Assembly: GCA_945910005.1 (NCBI GenBank)
Contig: OX246746.1
Span: 36,669,826 to 36,733,825 of the forward strand
Direction: 5' to 3'
From: Isoperla grammatica
Taxonomy: Eukaryota; Arthropoda; Insecta; Plecoptera; Perlodidae
DNA length: 64,000 bases
The notes below the pieces were generated by a model. The model was given only the letters and a program-made list of their open reading frames with translations. It did not search any database and was not told the DNA's origin. The position numbers were made by a program, and so were the translations under genes. Position 1 is the stretch's first letter, and each line of letters begins with the position of its first letter. Below are positions 25,161-38,683 of this stretch, in pieces.

Positions 25161-25460
25161 CGAAAGCGGGTGTTCCGCAAGGTAGGTGAACAAGGAAAGC
25201 GGGTGTTCCGCAAGGTAGGTGAACAAGGAAAGCGGGTGTTCCACAAGGTAGGTGAACAAGGAAAGCGGGTGTTCCGCAAGGTAGGTGAACAAGGAAAGCG
25301 GGTGTTCCGCAAGGTAGGTGAACAAGGAAAGCGGGTGTTCCACAAGGTAGGTGAACAAGGAAAGCGGGTGTTCCACAAGGTAGGTGAACAAGGAAAGCGG
25401 GTGTTCCGCAAGGTAGGTGAACAAGGAAAGCGGGTGTTCCACAAGGTAGGTGAACAAGAA
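25161..25460. repeat. 33-bp array, 9 copies, built from a MITE end
   Basis: Nine units of gtgttccgcaaggtaggtga plus acaaggaaagcgg, with g/a alternation at one site. The unit is homologous to the terminal inverted repeat of MITE family 2 (compare the reverse complement of gttcacccaccttgcgggac at 35.53 kb). As 33 is divisible by three, both strands are open through the array (132 codons plus, 150 and 112 minus). These 11-residue-repeat frames lack independent coding evidence. Confidence 0.85.
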
Positions 25461-26285
25461 CAGCTCATTGATTTGCGTAATGTACAGATGAAACAATCAA
25501 TTCAAGAACGTCATCATAATTATTTACTTGAAACATTAAGTACGTTGAAGTTACTCTGTGGAATGTAACGGATTAAGCTTCAAGATATTCCAGTGTATCA
25601 AATGATGTGTGATTCTGAAGTTCCCTTCTCTCCAGCACTATTGAAAACAAATTGAAATTCAAGTCTTCCTTGTCCAATTTTACGCATCGATACACTTTTA
25701 GAATGGCAACTCGGGGCAAGTTTTATCTTCGTTTATAGTTTACTCGCCCAGCCTTAAAATTAAAATTTGTTTTTCAGTTCGAACTTCAACAAGAGTAATT
25801 GGTTTAGTTGGCTTAAACCTAGGTGATAAATTGCATGCCCACTAAATTAGGTCATAAAGCTCAAGCTGGATTGAATACATTGCCATTGATTTATTTCTCG
25901 AATAGCTTCAAACAATGCCTTTGTATCCATCAAGCTGGAAAGTGCATTGTTTAGCATATCGATAGACCACGAACGCTTTCAAAAAGAAACTAATTGGTGT
26001 TTGGGGTTGGTTACGTCCAATCTACGACCCTATGACGAAACCTATTTGATCATTTTTCTAAATTTGTATTGAGAATCGTCCTTTTCTTCCACGCTGTGAA
26101 ACGATCAAATGCATCAGGCTTCCTCGTGAGACTGCTGTGTAGCTTGTGATCAATCTTGAGACTCAAGTAATCTTATTTGTGTATTTTTATAGCCATCTTT
26201 GATACGATATTTTGGTTGAAATATTTCATTATACGATTAACTACTGGAGCCAAACATTGAGTTTATATCAAAGTAGTAGTCAAAA
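25461..26285. other. Spacer, nothing recognised
   Basis: AT-rich, no recognised domain or repeat. Confidence 0.4.
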
Positions 26286-26720
26286 GGCCATATCACATTA
26301 GGTTCCGAACTGACAATTGCAATCGTAGATTCGAGCTTACGATTGGCGGCGCATGCGCAGTAGCTCAGTTCGGCCAGTCTACGATTGCAATCTTTTTATA
26401 GACGGAGCTCTAAAATAAGATTGGGAATCGTAGATCCGAGTCACGTGAACCAATCAGGAAGGAGAACGGTTAAATACGAATTGAGCACTGTCACAACATA
26501 ACCTCAAGCAACAACTACTTTAATGGAAACAAAGAGCCAATAAGTTTAATTATATATTTGTTTGTGATTAAGGCTTGTCATATTAGTTATTATTATTGAA
26601 TTTATTTCCTAGTTGAACGATTTTAGGATTTTCAGCTGGTCAAGTGTGATTGGATAATTGTAGATTGCGATTGCAATTGGCGACTCCAGTCTACGATTCC
26701 AATTGTAGTGTGATATGGGC
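26286..26720. mobile_element. Non-autonomous inverted-terminal element, 435 bp
   Basis: The left end ggccatatcacatta with inner gcaatcgtagattc mirrors the right end, where tctacgattccaattgtag is followed by tgtgatatgggc. Related tacgattgcaat motifs occur twice more internally, as sub-terminal repeats. No transposase remnant. Superfamily unassigned. Confidence 0.7.
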
Positions 26721-29700
26721 TGAAGATATTCAGCGATTCTTACCTCAACATTTGTAACGCCAAATCGATCAACCATATATTCTTGATCAACACAAACTCT
26801 TTAAACTTATAAACATTTACACAACGGAATATTTTGATGATTGCATTGTGCTGCCTAAGCACAGTGACTTTGACGCTTCACACTACGCATTGTAATGGTA
26901 ACATTTTTACTACAGCATTTAGTTTTTACGAAACCACAAGAAAACCATTAATTTTGCTGGGTTTTCGTATTGAAATTTGTTATTTCTCATTTAATTTGTA
27001 TAATCCATCATTCACAACCTTAACAATTAAATTTCGTTGAAATTATTACACCAAACAGCCTCAATCATAATGTTCAACTCTCAAGGTGGAATCATTATTT
27101 CTTCAGTAGTAATTTAGGAAACGTCAGCTTCGTGAATCGTGCGGCTCTTTATGAGTATTTGCATTCCTGTTATGTTCCTCTCTATAGGCCTACAGTTAAA
27201 TGCTTGATACGTAAATCAGGTTTGCGTTTCGACGATGGTTGGTTAGTACATTGTGGGGGGTAGGATGTGAGGGGGGGGGGGAGGGGGGGAGAAGGAGAAA
27301 GCTTGGATTTCTATAATATCACCCAGTGGAGCTGTAACATTATGCGAATGGTTTTGTTCCGTATACTGACTGCTCTGATGAAATTAGGACACACGGGCAG
27401 ACTAGCTTGCCAAATACGATTTGTATCCAATTACTTTGGATAGGAGGAAATTCTATGCATAGAGAATCATTAGAATATTAAGTGCATAACATGAGGAAAG
27501 TATTACTTGGTCGGAGAAAATTTCAATGCAGCTTCCTCAAAATAGTCGTGGTCATGATAAGATTTTAATGTTAAGAATCCAAAACGTATTTTACACCATA
27601 TAAACCAATAATTAGTTTAGATAGTGTTATGGTGTGATAACATCCCACATAAGTATTATAATTATGCCTTATAATTATTGTTGTACGTGTAAACATAAGG
27701 GCGATTATCTGAGACCTATAGCAAGTAGTAGTAACGAATAGGGATTATTTTATTGGCTGATTATGAATATATTGTAAATAACATTAAATATTATAATAAT
27801 GAAAAATATAATTTTTGAGTACACAGCATTCGTGCTTTCCAACAATTTTCACTCCTCTAAAAATGTGCTTCTATAGTGTTTTCACTAACACCGCCTGTCA
27901 ATATGATATCTAGCGCTAACAACGTTTTACAGAGTGAGTTTTTGCATTTCCGTGCATAATGGGGATTAAAACACTTGTGAACTAACTCCCAAGCAAAAAA
28001 CATAAAGAAGATTACAAATGTTAATGAAAACGACGTATGTAAGCACAGAGTATCGACAGTAAATACTAGCTGTAATCAAGTGTACCACAACAACTACTTT
28101 AGTCACATTATTTCCAAAATATACACCAACAATCACAATTTGCTACATCAGTTTTTAATTACTCCGTTCAGCATAACATGTTATTCAGTGAGGCGAACCA
28201 CAGAGCTCAGGGCCTGGCTGGCGTGCTAATAGAATTCGTGCTCTTCACACAGTTTAAAGACTCAAAGTTTGAGGATTTTTCAAATTTACCGAGCTTCTAT
28301 TGGTCTTTCTACAAACTTTGCGGGGCAACTCACACTAGAGGCGGATGGGTAGAGAGAAACGGGCTGACAAGACGGATACAGCAAAGGTAAATCCTTTCAG
28401 GTCTCAGAAAAGCAAAGCGAAGCAAGTACGAGGGGAAGAATTAACACAACATTTCTACAAGATCAAATTCTTTGCAATCAAACGATCGATACCAGAATCT
28501 GATATTTCGTACAAAGACCGCCTTTAAAGTCTGTTACATTTCATCACACACGCACACGGCAAAGAAACATATTTCCATTCCCAAGAACGTTTTACTAACA
28601 AATTGAAAACACGACGTTTATAAAGAAGCCAGAATAGATGGAATTTCCTAAATAAAACTGTAATTACAGTCAATGTTACTATAGACGGCACTAACTTACA
28701 ACTATATACGTGCAACATTTCTTAACAATATCTTTAAAATTAATATTTTAATTATTTATTAATATTAATATTTATTAATATATTAATTTAAAAATCGGTT
28801 ACAGTATTGACTAACACGAGAATACAAGTAGTATAGAAAACCTACTGAATTTCAGTGAGAGACATCAGTCGAATCAGAGGTAGATGATACTTGGCCTACG
28901 TAGGATGGCTTCTGTAATATGAACACATTCCAGTGAGTCTCAGAGTTCTGCAACTGCTTTTCTATAACCGTCGTTGAAAATAAATATACCGATGCAAACT
29001 CTTTCTCGATATTTTCGTTTAATAAAAGCTTTGATAAAAAGTAAATAAAATCAATCTGGGACGCAAATAGAACGTAAGCCTTAATCGCAAGAGATGCGCT
29101 GAAGAGGAGGGAAACTGGAGCAGAAGTAGAAGAAGCAGAAGAAGAAGCAGCAGCAGAAAGTTCTAAGGGAGAAATCTTGCCGTTGTGTCGGACATCAATA
29201 ATGGAAACTTGATTTCCAGTATGAGATGCGGAACGGTAGGATATTAAATGTATCAAGATTTGTCCAGCACATCTGGATTCGCGTTATTTACCTTGGAAGA
29301 AACGTATTCAAGAGTTATATACGATAGTCTTGCATAGTTTCATTCTATCTAGATTATTTGAATAATTTTTTTCAATATAGGAACATTAAAGAACACATAA
29401 GAAGGTGATATTGATGTTTAGTACTTATTTATACGAAAATGTGATTCCTATTTCGAGTGTTCAATACGGAAGCAATTGGGCTGCAGGGATTTAAATGTTA
29501 TTTTATAAATCCGATATCAAAACAACGAGAAATTATAGAACGATTGTTAATAAGGTAATGAGAACACCGAAACATATTGAAAAGCAATTGATAGCCAAGA
29601 TCTGGTTTCATTACAACTAAGAACTGTTTTCAAGAAGTTTCAAAATAGTGTAATCTTTATGATTGTTATTTCAGTAAATAATTGTTTTTAAAAAAAGTGT

Positions 29701-30716
29701 CAGTACTTAATCGTTCTTTCATACCCGTAAAGTCAGTTTATATATTTGTATGTTGCTCGCATGTTATTAAAACTTGCACAGTGTAACCAGTACAGGAGAG
29801 CTTAATACTCTGGCTATTTAGCTCGTGTATAAGACTTCTTGCTACACTGGCCAGTGTAAGACAGGCAAACGAAGCTCATGTGTGTCGCTGAAAGATTTTA
29901 TCATAGAATCCCATTGACCCATTACTAAGAAATGCACAATGGCACTTATGTCAAATCGGGGAAGCAAAAACTTAAGAAGTTATCTAAAAAGTAAGCTTTC
30001 AAACTTACACTTTATCAAGCGCGCTCGGCTAGACAGGAGGGAAGTAAGAATACGCTGATGCATGCAACCTAAGAAAAAACATTAATTTAGTCGGGCATTT
30101 CTGAATATTGTGTGCGTAGTGCTGTTGTCACTGTGACTATGTTGCTACCATAATATGAATACGTTGTTTAGCCCATTATATTGAACATTTACTTAGATTT
30201 TTTAAAAATATTTTGTATTATTGATCAGCACAACCATTTTCGTAAATTTGGGAAAATATTTACAAATAGCGTTTTTTTTTCTTTTTATTATATATAAGTG
30301 GTATTTTGAACTTTTGTTCTGAGATAATACATAAACACATCCGGTAAAAGTCATATGAAACAATTCAGAACATTCAAAACGTATGTTTTTAAAATTTTGA
30401 TTACACAGATTGTACACATGAATTGAAAATGTAGTAAAACAGTATCATCTTTCAACTGTTTACTTACACAGGAAATGCTAACATTCTGTTTAGACTATTT
30501 ATCTCTGCAATCACATAATGTAAAGTGTATTGCACGGAATCTTTGGTCCTAGGTCCTCCTACTTACTCCTTCAGATGAAATCTGCAGAGACAAAATTAAA
30601 GCTGAAGGGTCCCAGAATGAAAACCTTTCTTGTCTGATTCGTTTCTAACAGAGACTGTTGAAGTCGGGTGTAACGTGTAATTTTGTAAATACTATATACC
30701 CTGTGGCGTAACTCAA
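26721..30716. other. Spacer of about 4 kb, no gene recognised
   Basis: Contains a G-rich patch at about 27242-27302, an AT-palindromic stretch at 28736-28794 and a gaagaagcagcagcag-type run near 29130-29160. The longest open frame is 134 codons (28852-29256, minus) with a Ser/Ala-rich patch that comes from this simple repeat; I recognise no domain. Other frames are under 75 codons. Confidence 0.45.
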
Positions 30717-31091
30717 GAGCGAAGGGTAGTCTCTACGTCAAAAACCGCAGAACATGTTCATTATTAAATTATATCTCAAGATTGCAACAAGAAATCGAAA
30801 ATCTAAATCAGCAGCGCACTGTGCTTTGGTAAGCCCTACAGGCTGAATAAAATATTATAACCATAAGCGTAGTATTTTTATTATAATTCGACAATTAGTA
30901 ATAAAATTATATATTTATAAAAAAAACATACTTCTGATAATATAAGTCACAATTAAAAGCATTTATTGTGTAGGGCTTACTAAGCCACAGTGCGCTGTTG
31001 ATTCAGATTTTCGATTTCGAAGCCCATTCTTGTGATATAATTTAAAAATGAAAATTGTGTGCGGGTTTTGACGTAGAGGTATCCTTCCCTG
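30717..31091. mobile_element. TTAA MITE family, copy A
   Basis: The left end gagcgaagggtagtctctac and the right end, closing with gaggtatccttccctg, are inverted repeats. Inner arms gtaagccctaca and tgtagggctta also pair. It is followed by TTAA, and the preceding tetramer is TCAA. TTAA target preference is typical of piggyBac-type or Kolobok-type transposases. About 375 bp, non-coding. Confidence 0.8.
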
Positions 31092-31412
31092 TTAAAAAGT
31101 GGGTGCCAAAAAATCCAACCTGCATACGGGCCCCGTCATTTTGAGTAACGCCATTGGCTGTACACCGGCTTGTGTAAGGCTAACGTATGTTGACTTGCCG
31201 GTTTGTCAAATCGAAGAAGCTTTGTTGTTGTCTTGCCGACATTTTGCCAATATAGCCAAGGGGGTTAGATGAATTATGCTGGGCCACCCGCGCAGAATAT
31301 GTGCATGTAGGCTCGTTAACCTTATCCAGATGTATCGGTGAAACGTAGACATTCACATTCAATGGAGGTTATGTCTCACAAACAAGGAGTAAAACATAAA
31401 CGTTCTTCTTAA

Positions 31413-31715
31413 GAGCGAAGGGTCCCTCTCGTCAAAAACCGCAAACAATTTTAATTTTTTTGTCTCAAGAATGCTACTCGAAATCGAAAACAGAATCAAC
31501 AGTCACTGTGTTTTGGTAAGCCCTATACAGACTGAATGAAATATTATACCCATAAGAGTAGTTATTTTGATTAATAAATCTATAATCAGTAATAAAATTA
31601 ATAAATAAAAACCATACCGATTATAATGTGACACATTTAGAGCATTCAGTATGAAGGGCTTACCAAACCATATCGAAGTCCATCCTTGAGATATAATTTA
31701 AAAATTCCCTTCGCT
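31413..31715. mobile_element. TTAA MITE family, copy B (right arm deleted)
   Basis: Preceded by TTAA at 31409-31412 and starting gagcgaagggtccctctc. The right arm lacks about 35 bp between atataatttaaaaatt and cccttcgctc. The junction to the next MITE, tcgctcacatctg, is shared with copy C. Confidence 0.75.
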
Positions 31716-31742
31716 CACATCTGCAGAATTTATTTCATTGTA

Positions 31743-32134
31743 TATGTTCACCAACCTTGCGTAGCACCCGGTTTCGGTATGTTAAAAGTGGTATAAAGTG
31801 GTTTTAAATTGTCCCGGAAGAAAATCAAAATATGTCACCTTATAGAAAATGTAATGTTCTTTTCAATGAATGGTTTCTTATTCAAATACATATTTTTGTT
31901 TTGCAGATGTTCTTAGTTAGATGTGAAAGGTGTCCAGCAACATCACATTACAAAAGGTAATTAAGAACATCTGAAAACGGAAGTATAGATTGTAACAAAG
32001 AAACATTCATAAGAAAGAGCACTAAATTATATCTACAGGATGAAATCTTTTGATAAACATTTTGGACAATTGTAACACATTTTAAAGAACTTCTAACATA
32101 CCGAATTCGTGAGTTCCGCAAGCTAGGTGAACAT
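31743..32134. mobile_element. MITE family 2, full copy
   Basis: The left end tatgttcaccaaccttgcg mirrors the right end gttccgcaagctaggtgaac. The centre contains cagatgttcttagttag and its complement ctaattaagaacatctg in opposite orientation. About 390 bp, foldback and non-coding. Confidence 0.75.
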
Positions 32135-32612
32135 ACAGCCCTTAAGTATTGAGCTAAAACTAGTTTGTGCAGCAATTCTTAGAAAATTCCCCCACTGTAG
32201 CTCAAGCCCCATATTGTTTAAAAGCAAACAAAAACCATGAAATCCATGCCTGCAATGTCTGTATATATGAGTGTGTATACGTGTACCCCCGGGGTTGCCG
32301 TAATCATTCCCGTCTCACCACCTGAGAGCAAGTCAATATAGTTACTGAACTCAATCGCACTTTGTGGTAATTACGAGACACTATCGTACGCCGAACTGAA
32401 CACACGTAAGGAATCAGAGAAATATTTACTCTGGGCTCGTTGATACAATATTAGCAACAGTCAGAAGCGAATGAAGTTTAAATCTCAAAACAATGGTAAA
32501 CGTTTCTTAAACTAAATGAGAGTAATATTGAAATGTAATAAGTACACAAGGATAAAGATTATGTTGAGAACATTGATTTGGATGAGTGTAAGGCAGAAGA
32601 TTCATTACAATG

Positions 32613-33328
32613 CAGTGGCGGCTCGTGGGGTTTGAAATGGGTAGGGCACAAATCAGTTACAATTTAAAAAAGGTAGTTATAGTCTTCATATAGAAGATAA
32701 TAAATAACAGCACAGCCAAACTTACCTGATATTTTAATGTCTGTATTTTAGTGCTAAGAAGTTACTTTTAGAAGTCTATTTTTAATTTGGCATACCTGAG
32801 TTATACACGTCAGGCATTGGTCGGCCTAATGTCTTTGCTACCAGTCTCTCTTCACAATTCAAATGTTTATTTTTTATGTGCCTCACCTCGTTCATTTTGT
32901 TTGACTATTACTACAAAGTCAAAAGCGACACAACACACAGTGACACAACACAACACGCACACGCACTACACTATAGAACAAAGACAACCACCTGTCTACA
33001 CACAACTGACAACACCACGCTTACACGTACTTACATAAACGGTGCCTCGCTCCGTACTGGGGCTCTCGAAAAAACATGCTCATTCGTCATGTAAAATCTG
33101 CCATCTCCACTCACTTATCAGCGGAAAAAACGAAACTGCGCATGCGCGGTATGAGTGTTATCGGCATGGGCTCCCCCCCCCCCCCCCTCCCCACGGGGAA
33201 TCACCAGGCAACAAAATTCAAGACGCGGTAAACCCAAAGACGCAGCGGCCATGTGAGTGATTGTTGGTGGTTGGCGGGTGGGGAGGGAGGGCACATGCCC
33301 GTGTGCCCTTATGGACGAGCCGCCCCTG
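32613..33328. mobile_element. Non-autonomous hAT element, 716 bp
   Basis: The ends cagtggcggctcgt and acgagccgcccctg are inverted repeats, and the element is flanked by a perfect 8-bp direct repeat, TTACAATG, at 32605-32612 and 33329-33336. An 8-bp duplication with CAGTGGCG-like ends is diagnostic of the hAT superfamily. The interior has a 15-C run at 33173-33187 and short frames without transposase motifs. The intact target duplication implies fairly recent insertion. Confidence 0.9.
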
Positions 33329-33340
33329 TTACAATGCACT

Positions 33341-33747
33341 AGTATTTATATTAAAACTAAATGATGATTATTTGCCAGCATATTTTAATGAGTTTAGATC
33401 ATACAATAATAATGAACATAATCAATCATATCACAAGGTCAATTAATAATTTCAATGTCAAACATTTAAATAAAGCTGCAACACAAAAATCCATATTTTA
33501 TGCTGGATTAAGAATGTTTGACAAATTACCTACACATATAAAAACTATTAAAATAAACTTTTCGAAATTTAAATCAGAAGCTATAATGTATGTATGAACA
33601 TCAATTGTGCAATTAGAAATAATAATTGACAGTAAAAATATAAATTGTTAGTATATGTATATTTAATTGATAGTAATAATAAGTTGTAAGTGTAGGTACG
33701 ACAATAATAGCTGGTGAAGCTAAATAAATACAATCTTATCTTATCTT
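33341..33747 (+). mobile_element. 5'-truncated LINE, 3' end only
   Basis: A short coding tail is followed by an AT-rich 3' UTR and the terminal repeat aatcttatcttatctta. Short 3'-terminal repeats of this kind are typical of insect non-LTR elements. Truncated immediately beside the hAT insertion at 33328. Confidence 0.6.
33361..33597 (+). pseudogene. C-terminal remnant of a LINE reverse-transcriptase protein
   Basis: The 78-residue frame ends with TQKSIFYAGLRMFDKLPTHI and then KINFSKFKSEA. The pattern of FYxGxxxFxxLP followed by a KFK segment is familiar from the C-terminal tail of RT proteins of CR1/Jockey-like elements. The catalytic RT domain is absent. The assignment rests on recall of this family pattern, not on alignment. 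Confidence 0.5.
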
Positions 33748-34087
33748 ACTGGCATCTCACAGAAACACACACCAGTGGATCTCGGGATTTTCTTTTATCT
33801 TTTTATCAAATAAACTTTATTTTAAATACAAAAAATGTTTTATTTTAAATGTTAAGAAGAAATTACTTTAGCAGGCAATGGTAGTATCTGAATTAAAACC
33901 TGTTGATATTACATTTGAATTATACGAGACTGTGAGAACATAGCTCCCAGTCCTTTCGTAATCACTACAGATTGTATTATTATTATTTCTAGTAAATATA
34001 ATTAACAGTAGGACTGACCATTTGAATGTGCCTAATTTTTTATTTAATAAACAAAGCTACTATTTACAATATAGTCGTACGACATTT

Positions 34088-34252
34088 GGGGTTTTACGTC
34101 GTATATGTTTGCAGCAAGGCTAATCTGGATGATTATGAGGATAAAAAACGCCACGTGACATCCATGCCCAAGCCAGGGTTCGAACCTGGAACGCAGAGAG
34201 CACGGTTTTCTAGACCAACGCCTAATCTACCTCGGCCGACTGCGCCAGCGAT
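34088..34252 (-). mobile_element. SINE family 2, second copy
   Basis: The minus strand carries tggcgcagtcggc (A box) and ggttcgaaccctggc (B box), then the same body as at 22.8 kb (cgccacgtgaca, catgcccaagcc on plus). Not a functional tRNA, because no acceptor stem closes the structure. Confidence 0.8.
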
Positions 34253-34351
34253 ATGTTTAGCAGTTTGTCTGTAGTGCTTATAAAGCACAGGACGTAGCGT
34301 TTTCATTTTCCAATGTGTTATTGCATTTCTGAGACATGACTTCGCGCGGTT

Positions 34352-34686
34352 CTACCGTTGAGTGAATAATATAGGGTAGAGGCGCAACGCAATCGGCAGT
34401 TTGTCACACGCCTTATGCTGCCCAACATACTTAAGTCGGGTAGTAGAAGCATTGGGTTTGAAATTTCAAACCCAATGGTAGAAGTTCGCCAAGCGACGCG
34501 ATGACGGAGCTTTCGGCTATCTTCGCGTATCTTCGGCGAAGTTGCCGACGAATCGGGCTCCGTCATCGCGTCGCTTGGCGAACTCCTACTACCCAACTAA
34601 AGTATGTTGGACAGTAAATGGCGGTAGACTAACTGCCGATTGTGTTGCGCCCCTCCCTTCCCTATATTATTCACTCAACGGTTCTA
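34352..34686. mobile_element. Long foldback element, 335 bp
   Basis: The left arm, with ccgttgagtgaataatatag, pairs along most of its length with the right arm, which closes with ctatattattcactcaacgg. Inner arms of about 25 bp (ttcgccaagcgacgcgatga / tcatcgcgtcgcttggcgaa) are perfect. A nested palindrome gggtttgaaatttcaaaccc lies in the left half. The mirrored open frames on both strands are consequences of the palindrome. Confidence 0.85.
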
Positions 34687-35199
34687 GGATCAGTACAGTC
34701 ACCCACCATAGCCGCCGCTTTCGTTTACCTCGCCAAAGTAACCCGTCCGATCACTATCAGCAATGTCACGCGACTTCACTTCACCGGGTCAGTATTTTAA
34801 ACCCAGTATTTTAAATTGTTTACAAATGGATGCCGTGCTCCTGTATAGCTAGACCTATGACCTTCGCATTGTTTTTCATTTTTTGTAATGCCTGATGTAC
34901 CTACTTTCTGCGTGCACTTAAAATTTTATCAAAAGCTAACAATAGCTAACTCAAAAACGTGGTTTTGCTCCAAAATATCCACATGTAACAACCACAGCCA
35001 CTTAGACACCACCATCAAATTCATACCGCTTCGTATTTCCCGCCAAAATCTTAACTTTACCCTGTTCCCGAGGCAGGTCACTTTTTTGGTGATCGGATCA
35101 CAACCCCGCGTTACTCTGACATGGTTACCGAACGCATCAGAGTTAGTTGCAACTGATCGGGTTTAGTATTCGGACTAACAGATTTCTCTGGTGAGAATT

Positions 35200-35522
35200 T
35201 TAATTTTTTAATTATATCTATAGAATGCTACTCAAAATCGAATATCTGAATCAACCACTGTGTTTTGGTAAGCGCCCTACAGAATGAATAAAATATTATA
35301 CCCATAGTTATTTTGATTATAAAATCGATTAGTGATAAAATTAATTTGAAATAAAAATCAAGTCGATCATAATGTGACACATTTAGGGCATTCAGTATAT
35401 GTAGGGCTTACCAAACCATAGTGCGCTGTTGATTCAGATTTTCCATTCCGAAGTCCATTCTTGAGATATAATTTAAAAATGAAAATGTTCTGCTGTTTTT
35501 GACGTAGAGGTATCCTTCGCTC
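35200..35522. mobile_element. TTAA MITE family, copy C (left end lost)
   Basis: Begins within the left arm at attatatctatagaatgct and keeps the full right arm gacgtagaggtatccttcgc. It ends in tcgctcacatctg like copy B, then passes into a MITE family 2 fragment. Confidence 0.7.
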
Positions 35523-35528
35523 ACATCT

Positions 35529-35665
35529 GGGGTATTATGTTCACCCACCTTGCGGGACACCCGATATCGGTATATTAAAAGTGCTATACATTGTTTTAAA
35601 TTGTCCCGAAAGAAATCAAAATATGTCATCTTATAGAGAATTTAATGTTCTTTCTAATGAATGTG
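35529..35665. mobile_element. MITE family 2 fragment
   Basis: Starts attatgttcacccaccttgc and matches the left third of 31743-32134 through aaatatgtcatcttatagag, then breaks off at about 35665. It repeats the side-by-side arrangement of copy B with MITE 2. Confidence 0.65.
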
Positions 35666-36681
35666 TTAATATTGTTAATATTATATCTGGTGGAGGCGCT
35701 GGGTCTATCGCAACTTATACTCTGTCTGGGAGAGGCCCAAGCCACAACATTACAGACTGAAGACAGAGCTTGGTTATTATTACAGATAAGTAAAATAGAG
35801 TTAAGCATAAAGTTTTGAAAATGCTTCAAACTGTTATTTTCACTAAAATCGAGGGTTTTCCTTCCATGTATATTGATTATCCATGTATAATATTTAGCTT
35901 TAAAATGCTATTTTATTTCTTTCTAATGGCAATAACTAAATGTGTGGTTGATTTTAAATCCACATGGTGCGGTCTCTATTTCATTCGAATTGCACGAAAC
36001 AACTACAGGCGTGTCTTTGATGTGGAAAAATGCTTTAGATGTTACAAAATGCTCAAATACAACAGTATTTAAAATGAAAATGTTAATAAATATACAAAAT
36101 CAGTAGGCTATACTTTTTTGAGACACCTCTATGTCAAACAATGTAAACAACATTATGTAAGGCAATTTATTAATTAGAGATGTGTGTCTGATTTACAACA
36201 ATTTTGAAAGTTACCAACATTTAATTGTTACGAAAATTGCTAAAATAAGTAAAATTTTAATAAAAGGTTCGTGTATTTCTCAAAAGAATATTTAACTTGC
36301 AGTAAACAAGCTGTTGATTCAACCCTAGAGTAAAATTCAATTGTTCATAATTCACTTTGGTCGTGTTAACTTCTCTTTCGTTAACGTCACACGTTATCGA
36401 TTTTGACAGGTGATTTACGACTTTTGTAATCTGGCTCTTTGTAAGCAGTAACCTCTTGAAATGTGCCGCTAAATATGAGAGTTGACAAGCGCCAGACCGC
36501 AAGACTCGTGCATGGCACAAGCGCGCTTTGATTACAAACATAAACAAGTTAACATTATTACATTTTCAAGATTTATCTCAATTAGAGTTCGCGTATAACT
36601 CAGGCAACATAACAGGAAACCAGAACAGCTACATTAAAAAAAGTTAAGATTATAAATTCTTATAATGTTTATGTTTGTTAA
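35666..36681. other. Spacer, nothing recognised
   Basis: AT-rich. Open frames of 85-96 codons have no recognised domains. Confidence 0.4.
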
Positions 36682-37429
36682 GAACGAAGGGTAGTCTTTA
36701 CGTCAAAAACCGCAGAAAATGTTCATTATTAAATTATATCCTTAGATTGCAACAAGAAATCGAAAATCTTAAACAATAGCACACTGTGCTTTTGTAAGCC
36801 CTACAGACTGAATAAAATATTATAACCATTCGCGTAGTTATTTTGATTATTAAATCGATTACTAATAATAAAATTAATTAGCAACAAAAAACATACTGAT
36901 TGTAATTTAAGACACATTTAGAGCATTCAGTATGTAGGGCTAACCAAACCACAGTGCGCTGCTGACTTAGATTTTCGATTTCGAAACCCATTCTTGTGAT
37001 ATAATTTAAAAATGAAAAATGTGTGCGGTTTTTGACGAAGTGGTATCCTTCCCTGTTAAGAGCGAAGGGTTCCTCTACGTCAAAAACCGCACACAATATT
37101 CATTTTCAAATTATATCTCAAGAATGGACTTCGAAATGGAAAATCTTAATCAACAGCGCACTGTGGTTTGGTTAGCCCTACATACTGAATGCTCTAAATG
37201 TGTCTTAAATTACAATCAGTATGTTTTTTGTTGCTAATTAATTTTATTATTAGTAATCGATTTAATAATCAAAATAACTACGCTAATGGTTATATTTAAT
37301 TCAGTCTGTAGGGCTTACCAAAACACAGTGCGCTGTTGATTCAGATTTTCGATTTCGAGTAGCATTCTTGAGATATAATTAAACAATTAAGATTGTCTGC
37401 GGTTTATGACGTAGAGGTACCCGTCGCTC
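36682..37429. mobile_element. Inverted dimer of the TTAA MITE (copies D and E)
   Basis: Copy D runs 36682-37055 and copy E 37060-37429, in opposite orientation, separated by a single TTAA (37056-37059) and flanked by TTAA at 36678-36681 and 37430-37433. Head-to-head orientation is confirmed by mirrored 72-codon frames on opposite strands that end in the same 20 or so residues (closing NYNQYVFCC). The whole unit is a palindrome of about 750 bp. Confidence 0.85.
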
Positions 37430-37508
37430 TTAATGTTTGTTTCTTATCAAATATAATATAATGAAACATGCTTTGTTAATCAGTTTTTATAACTGAATAG
37501 GATAGACA

Positions 37509-38683
<1,175 letters not shown>

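Noticed and set aside
25044..25568. Open frames of 112-150 codons on both strands with 11-residue repeats
   Set aside because: Both strands are open because the 33-bp unit is a multiple of three without stops; the unit derives from a MITE end.
28852..29256. 134-codon minus-strand open frame as a host exon
   Set aside because: A Ser/Ala-rich patch comes from an AGC/AGA simple repeat and the rest has no recognisable domain or clear splice context.
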